64,000 bases of DNA, from assembly GCF_017873565.1 (NCBI RefSeq), contig NZ_JAGGKH010000005.1:186001-250000 (forward strand). The letters are read 5' to 3'. This DNA is from Lederbergia galactosidilytica. Lineage in GTDB: Bacteria; Bacillota; Bacilli; Bacillales; Bacillaceae_C. The position numbers and the translations under genes are program-made. Positions 16,884 to 25,632 of this stretch are shown here, piece after piece (position 1 is the first letter of the stretch; every line of letters begins with the position of its first letter). The notes beneath the pieces are model-generated. The model searched no databases. It saw nothing but the letters and a program-made list of their open reading frames with translations, and was not told where the DNA came from.

Positions 16884-18374
16884 TTATGGAATTTTCCCCT
16901 CAAGAATTGCTTCTACATAGATATGTGGATTCATTAATGTGTGGGCTGCATCACGTACATAAGGAGCAAGATATTCTGTTCCAAATCCTAATCCGACCGT
17001 ACCGAGTGTTAGAAGAACACAAGGGATGATCCAGCCTTTCCTTAGTGGCATTTCATCTTCTATTTGAATAATAGTTTCGCCCCAAAAGCTATTAAGAAAG
17101 ACACGGAGTAGAGAATAAAGAACAAAGATGCTAGAAATAATAGCCAATGCTGTAAGGATATAATGGCCAGTGTCGATAGCACCTTTTCCGACCAATACTT
17201 TTCCGATAAATCCACTTAACGGTGGGACACCTGCTAATGATAATGTAACGATCAAAAATATCCAACCTAATAAAGGATAATTCCCTATAAGCCCACTCAT
17301 CCTATCGATTCTAGCAGTCCCTGTTAGAGCAATGATGGTTCCTCCTAATAAGAACAATAATCCCTTCACAATCATATCGTGAATCAAATAATAGATTGAC
17401 CCTTCGATCGCCTCGGGTGTGGAGACAGCAAGTCCTACTAATATGAATCCAACTGCGATGACGACATTATAAGAAATAATTTGGCGCAAATCTTTAAAAG
17501 CTATAGCACCAATACTACCAGCTATTAGTGTAAGACCAGCCATAATGCCGATAATAGTGTGTGTAATCTCAGGCTCATGATAAAATAGCAAGGTAAAGAT
17601 TCGGAAGAGAGAATAGATCCCTACCTTTGTCAGCAAGGCGCCAAATAAAGCAGCAATTGCTGTAGGTGGTGCACTATAAGATCCTGGAAGCCAAAAGTAA
17701 AGCAATAATCCTGCTTTTAAACTAAAGACGACAAGAAATAAAACACTAATAACAGTTAATATAGGTGTTTGTCCAACCTCCGCAATTCTGTACGATAAAT
17801 GGGCCATATTCAAAGTGCCCAATGTTCCATATAAATAGGCGATAGCTACCAAAAATAGCCAGGAAGATAAGACATTAATTGCAATATACTTAATCGATTC
17901 CCGAAGCTGTTTTTTCGTACCACCGATAGCGGCAAGTATGTAGGAGGCCAACAGCATGACTTCAAAACAGACATAGAGGTTAAAGAGGTCCCCTGTTAAA
18001 AAAGAACCGTGTACACCAGCAATCATGAAAAAGATAAAAGGGTAAATAAAGTGCTTTTCCAAATTTATATCAAAAGAGTAAAAAGCATAGAGTAAACATA
18101 TAGCCGAAACAATGGAAGTTGTTAGAACAAGTAACATGGAGAAAGAATCTGCGACAAAAAGAATACCGAATGGTGGCTTCCAACCCCCAAAGTCTAACCT
18201 GAGAATTCCTTCTGTTTGTATTTGATTTAACAAATAGATACTTAATCCAATCGTCAAGACCATGGATCCCATACTTAGCCATTTCTGGATTCGAATATGT
18301 TGCCGCAAGAAAACTAAGAGAATGCCAGTTAGAATTGGGATGACCATTGGTAAAGCAATCATATTATTCATCAC
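16884..18374 (-). CDS. mrpD: Mrp Na+/H+ antiporter subunit D
   Basis: This 496-residue protein of about fourteen helices is homologous to the proton-pumping NuoL/M/N subunits of complex I. Landmarks are FEVMLLASYILAAIGG, SLKAGLLLYFWLPGSYSAPP and SLAGVPPLSGFIGK, with the conserved Glu and Lys residues of the ion path in the first two. It overlaps mrpC by 11 nt. Confidence 0.95.
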   Translation of the reverse strand: MMNNMIALPMVIPILTGILLVFLRQHIRIQKWLSMGSMVLTIGLSIYLLNQIQTEGILRLDFGGWKPPFGILFVADSFSMLLVLTTSIVSAICLLYAFYSFDINLEKHFIYPFIFFMIAGVHGSFLTGDLFNLYVCFEVMLLASYILAAIGGTKKQLRESIKYIAINVLSSWLFLVAIAYLYGTLGTLNMAHLSYRIAEVGQTPILTVISVLFLVVFSLKAGLLLYFWLPGSYSAPPTAIAALFGALLTKVGIYSLFRIFTLLFYHEPEITHTIIGIMAGLTLIAGSIGAIAFKDLRQIISYNVVIAVGFILVGLAVSTPEAIEGSIYYLIHDMIVKGLLFLLGGTIIALTGTARIDRMSGLIGNYPLLGWIFLIVTLSLAGVPPLSGFIGKVLVGKGAIDTGHYILTALAIISSIFVLYSLLRVFLNSFWGETIIQIEDEMPLRKGWIIPCVLLTLGTVGLGFGTEYLAPYVRDAAHTLMNPHIYVEAILEGKIP

Positions 18375-18702
18375 TAATCCCTCTTAATTGATCAAGATTG
18401 TCGGTTCCAAGCTTACGATAAGTTCGATAAGCTAACACAAGGAACAAAGCTGTTACAGCAAATCCGATCACAATCGATGTTAAAATGAGGGCTTGTGGAA
18501 GGGCATCAGTATAAGCAATTGGCTTTTCTCCAACAATTGGGACACTTCCTGTTTTAAGCCCTCCCATCGTCATAATCAGTAAATGAGCGGCATGAGATAG
18601 GATAGCAGATCCTAAAATTACACGAATTAAATTCTTGGAAAGAAATAGATAGGTGGCGATCATAACTAAAACGCCAGCTAGAACGATGATTAACGTCTCC
18701 AC
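18364..18702 (-). CDS. mrpC: Mrp Na+/H+ antiporter subunit C
   Basis: This 112-residue, three-helix NuoK homologue has the block IRVILGSAILSHAAHLLIMT and TDALPQALILTSIVIGFAVT. It starts 3 nt after the mrpB stop and overlaps mrpD by 11 nt. Confidence 0.95.
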   Translation of the reverse strand: METLIIVLAGVLVMIATYLFLSKNLIRVILGSAILSHAAHLLIMTMGGLKTGSVPIVGEKPIAYTDALPQALILTSIVIGFAVTALFLVLAYRTYRKLGTDNLDQLRGISDE

Positions 18703-18705
18703 TTA

Positions 18706-19128
18706 CTACACATCCTTACTAATACTTGAAATAATAGTTACTACAACCCCAACAACGACTAAGGCAACTCCCGCCTCAAATATTGTCACGGTTGTAAGCT
18801 CTGTCTCTCCAAGAAGAGGAAGGTGAAAGGAATGAAAAACTTGCTTTAAAAAGGGGGCACCGAACAATAAGGCACCTACACCAGTTGTGACAGCAAGGAA
18901 GGCACCTACTGCTGCTACTAGTTTAAAATCAAACGGGATCGCTTTTTGAATTGTATCAATATCAAAGGCAAGACAAAGTAAGACAACAGCGGCTGCCAGA
19001 ACAAGTCCGCCAATAAATCCCCCGCCAGGACTATTGTGGCCTGACAAGAAAAGATAAACGGCAAGAGTCAATATAATAAACACAACAACTTTAGCGACCG
19101 TTTGTAAGATGACATCATTGATCTTCAA
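18706..19128 (-). CDS. mrpB: Mrp Na+/H+ antiporter subunit B
   Basis: This 140-residue, four-helix subunit carries the family motif LFLSGHNSPGGGFIGGLVLA. It overlaps the end of mrpA by 14 nt. Confidence 0.95.
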   Translation of the reverse strand: MKINDVILQTVAKVVVFIILTLAVYLFLSGHNSPGGGFIGGLVLAAAVVLLCLAFDIDTIQKAIPFDFKLVAAVGAFLAVTTGVGALLFGAPFLKQVFHSFHLPLLGETELTTVTIFEAGVALVVVGVVVTIISSISKDV

Positions 19129-21526
19129 GATTTTCCTCCCCCTTTATAGTTCTCCGTTTAATAAGACTATAGACACCAATTCCAGCTATGAAGAGGACGA
19201 CAACTTCGAGCATTGTGTCGAAGGCCCTGAAATCTCCTAAAATCACGTTTACTATATTTTTTCCCCCTGCAAGCTCATAAGCTCCTTCAAAATAACGGGA
19301 GATGGTTTCGAATAAACTCTCACTATTCACGGCTAAAGCAATAAGTATGAATAGACTTCCTACTGAAATGGAGATAACCATGTTGGTGAATTTTGTTTTT
19401 CGTTCGGTTTTTCCCTTTTTCCATTCGGGTAGGAAATGATAGCAGAGTAAAAATAAGACCGTTGAGATTGTTTCAACAACAAGCTGAGTAAGAGCTAGAT
19501 CAGGAGCCCGGAATACTACAAATAGAACAGCAACCATATATCCAAGAACACTATTCAATAGAATGGCGGTGACGCGAGATTTGGCAAATAAGATAGAAAC
19601 TCCCGCAATTAACATGACAAGCACTATGATCCATTCATATCCCCGGACAGGTGCGTCCCCTGACATATCAAACAAAAAGGCATCTGTGTAAAGAAAGATC
19701 CCGCCTGTCACTACAATTAGGAAGAGAAAGATATATACTAAATAATCGCGCAGATAGCCTGTCATATAAAATTTCGTTAAATGGAAAGACCGGGCTTCAG
19801 ATTTTTCTAATAGATTGTCGTATAAAGTATTAAAGCTCCATTTTGGTGAAAATAGTGAATACACTCCCTTCCATTTTTGGAAGAAAATATATAGGAATGT
19901 ACCAAATGCTATGACTCCGATCGTCATCCAAATTTCCAATTTCCATCCATGCCAATAGGAGATAGTCTGGCCTAAATCCAGCGTTGGAGTGAAAGTTGGG
20001 AAAACACTAAGCATAGCTGGAGTGATGATATATTTCCCCACAATATTAGGGAAAAGGAAAATACCGATCACTAAGACAGCTAATATTACAGGGGAGATTA
20101 GCATTCCTATTGGTGCCTCATGTGCTTCATGCTCAAGCTTGTTCTCTTGATAGTTGCCGGCAAAAGTCTTAAACACGAAGATCATGCAATAGACAAAGGT
20201 TAAAATACTACCGACCCAGGCGATAATTGGGAAAAGGATCCCCCATGTGTCCAGGGAAAGTAGATCAAGCTGATTAATGTTCAGAACAGACGTAAAGAAC
20301 ATCTCTTTACTTAAAAAACCATTAAAAGGCGGTAATCCAGCCATAGAGAAACTGCCAGCTATAGCGACTGTGAAGGAAATAGGCATAAAGGACATTAATC
20401 CACCAAGTCGACGGATGTCTCGTGTTCCTAATTGATGATCTACGATTCCCACAATCATGAAAAGCGCACCCTTAAAGGTAGAATGATTAATTAGATGAAA
20501 TAACGCCGCAAATGTAGCCAGTGTGAAGAGCACTGATTCTTCTTCTACGCCTAAATGATAAGCGATAGATCCTAAACCAAGCAGACTCATAATTAAACCA
20601 AGTTGACTGACAGTAGAAAAAGCAAGCAGTGCTTTTAAGTCTGTCTGTCGAATGGCTCGAAATGATCCCCAGAACATCGTAATAAGGCCAACACAACTTA
20701 CCAACCAGAACCACAAGGCTTCACCACCAAAAACAGGAGTAAAACGTGCTACCAAGTAAATCCCTGCTTTAACCATTGTAGCTGAATGGAGATAGGCACT
20801 GACTGGCGTTGGAGCTTCCATCGCATCAGGTAGCCAAATATGAAAGGGAAATTGTGCCGATTTTGTGAAAGCACCAATTAAAATCAAAATTAAAGCTGGT
20901 ACGAATAAAGGATGACCAATATATTGATCAATGGAAGCAATAATTTCACGTATACTTGCTGAAGCGGTCATGGAGTAAAGCATGATAAATCCAGTTAGCA
21001 TAGAAAAACCACCGCTAACTGTAATTAAAAGCGCCTTTTGAGCTCCATTTCGTGAACCTTTTCGGTGATACCAAAAGGCAATTAATAGGAAGGACGAAAT
21101 ACTTGTTAGCTCCCAAAATACATATAAAACAAATAAATTTTCTGAAAATACAACGCCTAGCATTGCGGTCATAAATAAAAGTAAATATACATAGAAAGTG
21201 TGAAGAGATTCCTTCGATGATAAATAATAAATGGAATAAAGGATAACCAAGCTTCCAATCCCCGTAATTAATAATCCAAAGATCATGCTAAGACCATCTA
21301 GATAAGTCGTAAAGTGAATGCCATAGGTAGGAATCCATTCTATTGTATAGAGATATGTTTCTCCGGATGCAACAGAAGGAATATAACTGGAAATAATGAT
21401 AAATAGGATGATGGGAACAGCTAAAACAAACCAACCTATATGAAAGGGTAATTTCTTTTTAGAAAGGTACGGTAAGAATAATGCAATTAATAGGGGGATG
21501 ACTATTGTTATGTTGATTGATAACAA
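19115..21526 (-). CDS. mrpA: Mrp Na+/H+ antiporter subunit A
   Basis: This 803-residue protein of about twenty helices is a fusion of a NuoL-like antiporter part and a C-terminal part with MrpB-like and DUF4040 sequence. Landmarks are FWELTSISSFLLIAFWYHRK, SAQFPFHIWLPDAMEAPTPV and SLAYLHSATMVKAGIY-like SAYLHSATMVKAGIYL. Translation starts at TTG (21526) with GGAGG 7 nt upstream. It is the first gene of the mrp operon, which is likely driven from the 470-bp divergent region shared with the universal stress protein gene. Confidence 0.95.
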   Translation of the reverse strand: MLSINITIVIPLLIALFLPYLSKKKLPFHIGWFVLAVPIILFIIISSYIPSVASGETYLYTIEWIPTYGIHFTTYLDGLSMIFGLLITGIGSLVILYSIYYLSSKESLHTFYVYLLLFMTAMLGVVFSENLFVLYVFWELTSISSFLLIAFWYHRKGSRNGAQKALLITVSGGFSMLTGFIMLYSMTASASIREIIASIDQYIGHPLFVPALILILIGAFTKSAQFPFHIWLPDAMEAPTPVSAYLHSATMVKAGIYLVARFTPVFGGEALWFWLVSCVGLITMFWGSFRAIRQTDLKALLAFSTVSQLGLIMSLLGLGSIAYHLGVEEESVLFTLATFAALFHLINHSTFKGALFMIVGIVDHQLGTRDIRRLGGLMSFMPISFTVAIAGSFSMAGLPPFNGFLSKEMFFTSVLNINQLDLLSLDTWGILFPIIAWVGSILTFVYCMIFVFKTFAGNYQENKLEHEAHEAPIGMLISPVILAVLVIGIFLFPNIVGKYIITPAMLSVFPTFTPTLDLGQTISYWHGWKLEIWMTIGVIAFGTFLYIFFQKWKGVYSLFSPKWSFNTLYDNLLEKSEARSFHLTKFYMTGYLRDYLVYIFLFLIVVTGGIFLYTDAFLFDMSGDAPVRGYEWIIVLVMLIAGVSILFAKSRVTAILLNSVLGYMVAVLFVVFRAPDLALTQLVVETISTVLFLLCYHFLPEWKKGKTERKTKFTNMVISISVGSLFILIALAVNSESLFETISRYFEGAYELAGGKNIVNVILGDFRAFDTMLEVVVLFIAGIGVYSLIKRRTIKGEENLEDQ

Positions 21527-22010
21527 TGTGAAACCTCCAATCTTCTTTGCCTCTATGTTGTGAACGCAGTCTTAATCCCCGTAAACACGTTAAAAAGGCA
21601 GATAGCAATTTTAATTTTAATATGGACAAAATGGTAAACGTAATACATGGTGACGATGGACTTGACGACTTATAGGATAGTCGCAATAATTAGATGACGT
21701 AAGAGGACCCACAGGTTGTGGGTTGAAAAAGCTAGGATGGGATGATGTACTCTTTATCCGTTCTTCCTATACCAAAGCCACTTATACCATTCTTAATCAT
21801 ATCTTTATGGATATAGGACAATGGTCGCCCATATACATTTCTTTATTTTGTGTATACTATATAGAATAGTATACAGGAATCAATTGAGAAACGCACACTA
21901 GACGATTCTAGAAAAAGGTCTTTTTTTAATATGAAAGTATGTTATATTGTATCAATAATGAATAAGTGATAAAAAGTTAGGGGAAAGAAAACGAAGAGGT
22001 GAAAAGGCTC
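21527..22010. other. divergent region between mrpA and a universal stress protein gene
   Basis: No gene is seen. A perfect inverted repeat GTATACTA (21852-21859) / TAGTATAC (21867-21874) with a 7-nt centre lies nearer the plus-strand gene and looks like an operator. Promoters for both directions must lie here, but I could not assign them confidently. Confidence 0.5.
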
Positions 22011-22682
22011 ATGAAAAAGGTAAAGGGTCGTATGGATGAGTGCATTCTTGTCTGTGTTTATTACGGTCCGAACGGGGAGCGTCTTATTAGACGTGGCTCT
22101 AAAATAGCGAATATGCTAAATTGTCCTTTATATATATTGACGGTAGACCCACGCCCATATGATGAATTTGACGCGGAAAAATCAGATTATGTGGAACATT
22201 GGAGGGAATTAGCAGATGAATTAGGGGCCGAAGAATTTATCTTAAAGGATAATGAAAAACGGCCATCAGCTAAAGTCATTGCCGATATAGCTTACCACTA
22301 TAATGTTACCCAAATTGTGATTGGTGAGACAGCTCAAAACCGCTGGGAAGAAATTACAAAAGGATCTTTTGTGAATGTGTTATTAAGAGAGATTACTTTC
22401 GTTGATCTCCATATCGTTTCAGTGGATCGTACCATTAAAAGCGAAGAAGATGAGATCTACGAAAAGGGAGTTCGTTGTTTTTTAGTAAAGGACGGAGAAG
22501 GCGGGTACCAATTAAGCTTCACCTTGTCTAAACGGTCTTGTTTTGAAGGGATTTTCTATAAAGAAATTGGCACAGATTTTAATACGGGAGTTTTTAAAAT
22601 CGTTGTGAGCGGCAAAAACTGCCAGGTTCATGTAACAGATAATAAAATTATGGAACCAGAAAAGCTTCCAACATGTTCTTAA
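22011..22682 (+). CDS. universal stress protein of the KdpD-Usp type
   Basis: This 223-residue protein has an N-terminal Usp domain closely resembling the one in KdpD sensor kinases: ECILVCVYYGPNGERLIRRG, TVDPRPYDEFDAEKSDYVEH and SRWEEITKGSF-like NRWEEITKGSFVNVLLRE. Residues 150-223 form a further domain (GVRCFLVKDGEGGYQLSF) I cannot name. There is no kinase domain. ATG at 22011 is preferred to the in-frame GTG at 21999; GAGGTG lies about 10 nt upstream. Its divergence from the mrp operon suggests a link to cation homeostasis, but that is inference. Confidence 0.75.
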   Translation: MKKVKGRMDECILVCVYYGPNGERLIRRGSKIANMLNCPLYILTVDPRPYDEFDAEKSDYVEHWRELADELGAEEFILKDNEKRPSAKVIADIAYHYNVTQIVIGETAQNRWEEITKGSFVNVLLREITFVDLHIVSVDRTIKSEEDEIYEKGVRCFLVKDGEGGYQLSFTLSKRSCFEGIFYKEIGTDFNTGVFKIVVSGKNCQVHVTDNKIMEPEKLPTCS

Positions 22683-22688
22683 GTGGAG

Positions 22689-22730
22689 GGCTGTTTCAAA
22701 TGGATTATATCCTTTGAAACAGCCTTTTTT
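22689..22730 (+). terminator. terminator after the universal stress protein gene
   Basis: GGCTGTTTCAAA (22689-22700) pairs with TTTGAAACAGCC (22713-22724), followed by TTTTTT. Confidence 0.9.
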
Positions 22731-23289
22731 CGTTTTATACGAAGTCCGAGCGAGGGCCGCTACATAATTAGAAGCAAGCCATTTATCCTTTCATAAAAAG
22801 GTAAATTATTTTTTAGATAATTGGTAAAAAGTGCGAAATGTGATATAGCTTTTGAATGACCTAATATCAAAATGCTTCCTTTTTCACCGGACTATAGATG
22901 TAGCCCATACAGAATCACACTGTACAGGATGTACTTGAGTAGACAAAGCAACATGACGTTGCAACTTAATCCCTGCCTTTGCTGAGACCATTGAGAACAA
23001 TATAGTAGCGCAATTTTATCATTTCTTGATACAACCAGCCTGCATAAATGAAAAACTCTACGGAAAGTAAGAGATATAGCACGAGAGGTCGAAGTATATA
23101 TGTGGGCCGCAGTAAGAGTTATCATGCTGTTTATAAATGTTTGGACATTTTCATCCATCTCCTATTTGTTAGGGTGGCTAATTACATGTGATATACCGAA
23201 TGCCCTTTATTTCATCGTCCCAATAAATTGTACAAATAAAGCTAAGGTATCCTGCTTTATATAATCAGATTACGAGGGACTTAATTAAA
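22731..23289. other. gene-poor stretch, possibly decayed coding sequence
   Basis: An 88-codon minus-strand frame (22892-23158) has no clear ribosome-binding site and an unconvincing composition. Another minus-strand frame over the same bases reads like a short membrane protein (FFIYAGWLYQEMIKLRYY) between stops, suggesting an eroded gene. I cannot name a parent family. Confidence 0.35.
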
Positions 23290-23700
23290 TTATTTCTTTC
23301 GGGGTATAATGAAACCATTTCGAATTGTGTTAAATCCAAGTTGAGGGTAATACTCCATTGCGTTAGGTGCGGATAAAAGGATAAGTGCGACTTGATCTCC
23401 AAGTTGGTCTTGTAACAAAGATACTAAGTTTTTGCCAATCCCTTGCTTTTGATAGTCTTTGTCTACTGCTAAATCAGACAAATAACAACAATAGCTAAAA
23501 TCGGTTATCGCCCTTGCTACTCCAACTAGTTGATCACTAGCCCAAGCTGTATAGGTGATATCTGCACAGTCAATCATTCGCTGAATCCGGGGAAGATCAT
23601 CATACGGTCTTTTGATTCCAGAAGCTTGAAATAATCGTGATAAAGCTTCTGGTGTTAAAACTGCCTTATTAGTGTATTTAATCGTACTCTCTAGGCTCAT
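23290..23700 (-). CDS. GNAT-family N-acetyltransferase
   Basis: This 136-residue protein has the acetyl-CoA binding motif of GNAT enzymes (DYQKQGIGKNLVSLL, the Q/RxxGxG/A pattern) preceded by the strand YLSDLAVD. The end (YYPQLGFNTIRNGFIIP) is typical of small-molecule acetyltransferases. ATG at 23700 is chosen because AAGGAG lies 8 nt upstream; the frame extends ten codons further. Substrate unknown. Confidence 0.85.
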   Translation of the reverse strand: MSLESTIKYTNKAVLTPEALSRLFQASGIKRPYDDLPRIQRMIDCADITYTAWASDQLVGVARAITDFSYCCYLSDLAVDKDYQKQGIGKNLVSLLQDQLGDQVALILLSAPNAMEYYPQLGFNTIRNGFIIPRKK

Positions 23701-23928
23701 GTTTGGACTCCTTTTTAGGTAAGCATACAAAGGAAGTTATTTTAATGTCAATGCTTAAAAAAGGGGATAGCTTCATAAAGAGGATTTTTTTGAATGAATC
23801 TTTTTTAAAAGAACATTCGTATACTCTGTTATAAGAAAAATAAGAATTTGGCATGTTCCAAACATAGCAATATCTATAAGCGAAAATGAAGGATGTTTTT
23901 TAATATTTGAATAAAAAGACAAAAGGAT

Positions 23929-24648
23929 GTGTCGTCATTGGCTGCATATGAAGACGAGGTTAGAGATGAGCTAATCCTGTGGCAAAGAAAAATATTTAAA
24001 CGATCGAGTCTGTTAAATCGAATGTCGAAAACTACACAAACAAAGGTTAATAGCTTGATTCCAGAAAAAGTCCATAATGTGATCACAGATAGTATAAAAA
24101 ATATGGTAAAAGCAACACTTGCCGGTTCTAGTGTGACAACGAAGAAGCGAGATTCTATAGAAGTAAATCTTTATGAGCAGGACAAAGCATTGAAACAGAA
24201 GCTTTCAACCTATAGAAAAACAGCTGTCGTTGAGGGAGCGGGGACAGGAGCAGGCGGTATCTTGCTTGGGTTAGCTGATTTCCCCCTATTGTTGTCAATT
24301 AAAATGAAGTTTTTATTTGAGGCGGCGACGATATACGGATATGACACAAATAAATATGAAGAAAGATTATTTATTCTTCATGTTTTTCAGCTAGCATTTT
24401 CTAGTGATGAGAAACGAAAGGAAACATTTGAAACGATTAAAAATTGGGAGTTGAAGAAAAGGGAATTGCTTGATATGGATTGGCGCGTTTTTCAGCAAGA
24501 ATATCGAGATCATATTGATTTGGCAAAAATGTTTCAGTTAATCCCCGGGATTGGTGCTGTTGTAGGTGCCTATGCGAATTATAATCTTCTTGATCAGCTT
24601 GGAGAAACCGCCATGAATGCTTATCGCTTACGCTTATTAGATTGCTGA
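23929..24648 (+). CDS. EcsC-family protein
   Basis: This protein of up to 239 residues matches the EcsC family: SLIPEKVHNVITDSIKNMVKA, a Gly-rich hydrophobic segment GAGTGAGGILLGLADFPLLL and the C-terminal LIPGIGAVVGAYANYNLLDQL. In B. subtilis EcsC is the third gene of the ecsABC operon, but here there is no ecsAB. GTG 23929 and TTG 23938 are both possible starts; AAAAGGA (23921-23927) is better spaced for TTG. Function unknown; probably membrane-associated. Confidence 0.82.
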   Translation: MSSLAAYEDEVRDELILWQRKIFKRSSLLNRMSKTTQTKVNSLIPEKVHNVITDSIKNMVKATLAGSSVTTKKRDSIEVNLYEQDKALKQKLSTYRKTAVVEGAGTGAGGILLGLADFPLLLSIKMKFLFEAATIYGYDTNKYEERLFILHVFQLAFSSDEKRKETFETIKNWELKKRELLDMDWRVFQQEYRDHIDLAKMFQLIPGIGAVVGAYANYNLLDQLGETAMNAYRLRLLDC

Positions 24649-24674
24649 AATCGGGAAGAGGGAAGGGAAGAATA

Positions 24675-25187
24675 GTGAAAAAACCATCTATATCAGTTCG
24701 CCAATTAGCTAAAAACGACTTTGAGATTATTGAAAAGGCCTTTATGGATCAAGGCTGGCATAAACCAGCCTCCCAATTTGAGCAATATGCTGAGGAGCAA
24801 GATAAAGGGGAACGGGTTATCCTTGTAGCTGAATACCTGAACAAGTTTGCCGGTTATGTAACAATTAAATGGAAATCCACTTATCCACCATTTTTGGAGG
24901 AAGGGATTCCAGAAATCGTTGATTTGAACGTTTTAATTTGCTATCAAAATAATGGAATTGCAACGGAATTGATGAATGAAGCAGAAAGAATTGTTGCGGA
25001 TACACACCCTATTATTGGTATTGGTTTCGGGCTTATTAAGGATTATGGTGCTGCCCAACGATTATATATAAGAAGAGGCTATCTACCAGATGGCCGTGGG
25101 ATATATCAAAATAGAAGGCAACTAAATCGTGGAGACCAAGTATATGTAAACGATGATCTAGCATTATATTTAACAAAATCTTTATAG
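24675..25187 (+). CDS. GNAT-family N-acetyltransferase
   Basis: This 170-residue protein has the GNAT core: DLNVLICYQNNGIATELMNEA (the QNNGIA P-loop-like motif) and YGAAQRLYIRRGYLPDG near the C-terminus. GTG at 24675 is chosen because GGGAAGGGAAG lies just upstream; the frame can be extended 11 codons into the end of the EcsC gene. It follows that gene by 26 nt and is probably in its operon. The acetyl acceptor is unknown. Confidence 0.85.
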   Translation: MKKPSISVRQLAKNDFEIIEKAFMDQGWHKPASQFEQYAEEQDKGERVILVAEYLNKFAGYVTIKWKSTYPPFLEEGIPEIVDLNVLICYQNNGIATELMNEAERIVADTHPIIGIGFGLIKDYGAAQRLYIRRGYLPDGRGIYQNRRQLNRGDQVYVNDDLALYLTKSL

Positions 25188-25632
25188 GAGCCTTAAATAC
25201 AGTCATTATCCGATAATATCTGCTTAAGTCTAGGCTTTACTATCTTAAGGTTATTATCCACAGTATTTAAGTCAATTTCATCATTGCTTATTAATGATCC
25301 ATACAACGTTATTGTTAAAGGAGATTAAATTGTTAGTCCATGTATTTCCTTAACTTAGTTGATTGGAGTGGAAGGTGGCGACTCCTGGGGATTAGCGTGA
25401 CAGGTGAGGATCCCGCAGGATGCCCCCGAAAGCGCCCACCTGAAGCGTAAATCAACGTTGTTCGGATTTGAAGGCTAAAATCTCTATTATGAAATTGATT
25501 CTATTTAAGATAAAAATATAATTATATGATGAAATGATACTCTAGCAATCTCAACAATCTGTCTGATCTTCCATAGATGTTTATTCGTGTAACACAGACT
25601 AATAAAGTCATTTCAAGACAAGGAGGGACTGC
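25188..25632. other. intergenic region holding repeat copy 2
   Basis: Most of this gap (25281-25502) is the second copy of the GTTGATT...AATCAAC repeat with its flanks. The last 12 nt carry the strong ribosome-binding site AAGGAGGG of the next gene. No gene is seen. Confidence 0.6.
25281..25502. repeat. interspersed GTTGATT...AATCAAC repeat, copy 2 with flanks
   Basis: The core GTTGATTGGAGTGGAAGGTG through CACCTGAAGCGTAAATCAAC (25358-25456) is an imperfect inverted repeat typical of Bacillaceae intergenic repeats. Both flanks (ATTGCTTATTAAT on the left, AAAATCTCTATTATGAAATT on the right) also recur at copy 3 (53.1 kb), so the mobile or duplicated unit is larger than the core. Confidence 0.75.

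Noticed and set aside
22892-23158. 88-codon minus-strand open frame
   Set aside because: No ribosome-binding site, odd composition and a more protein-like reading in another, broken frame. Treated as possible decayed sequence.
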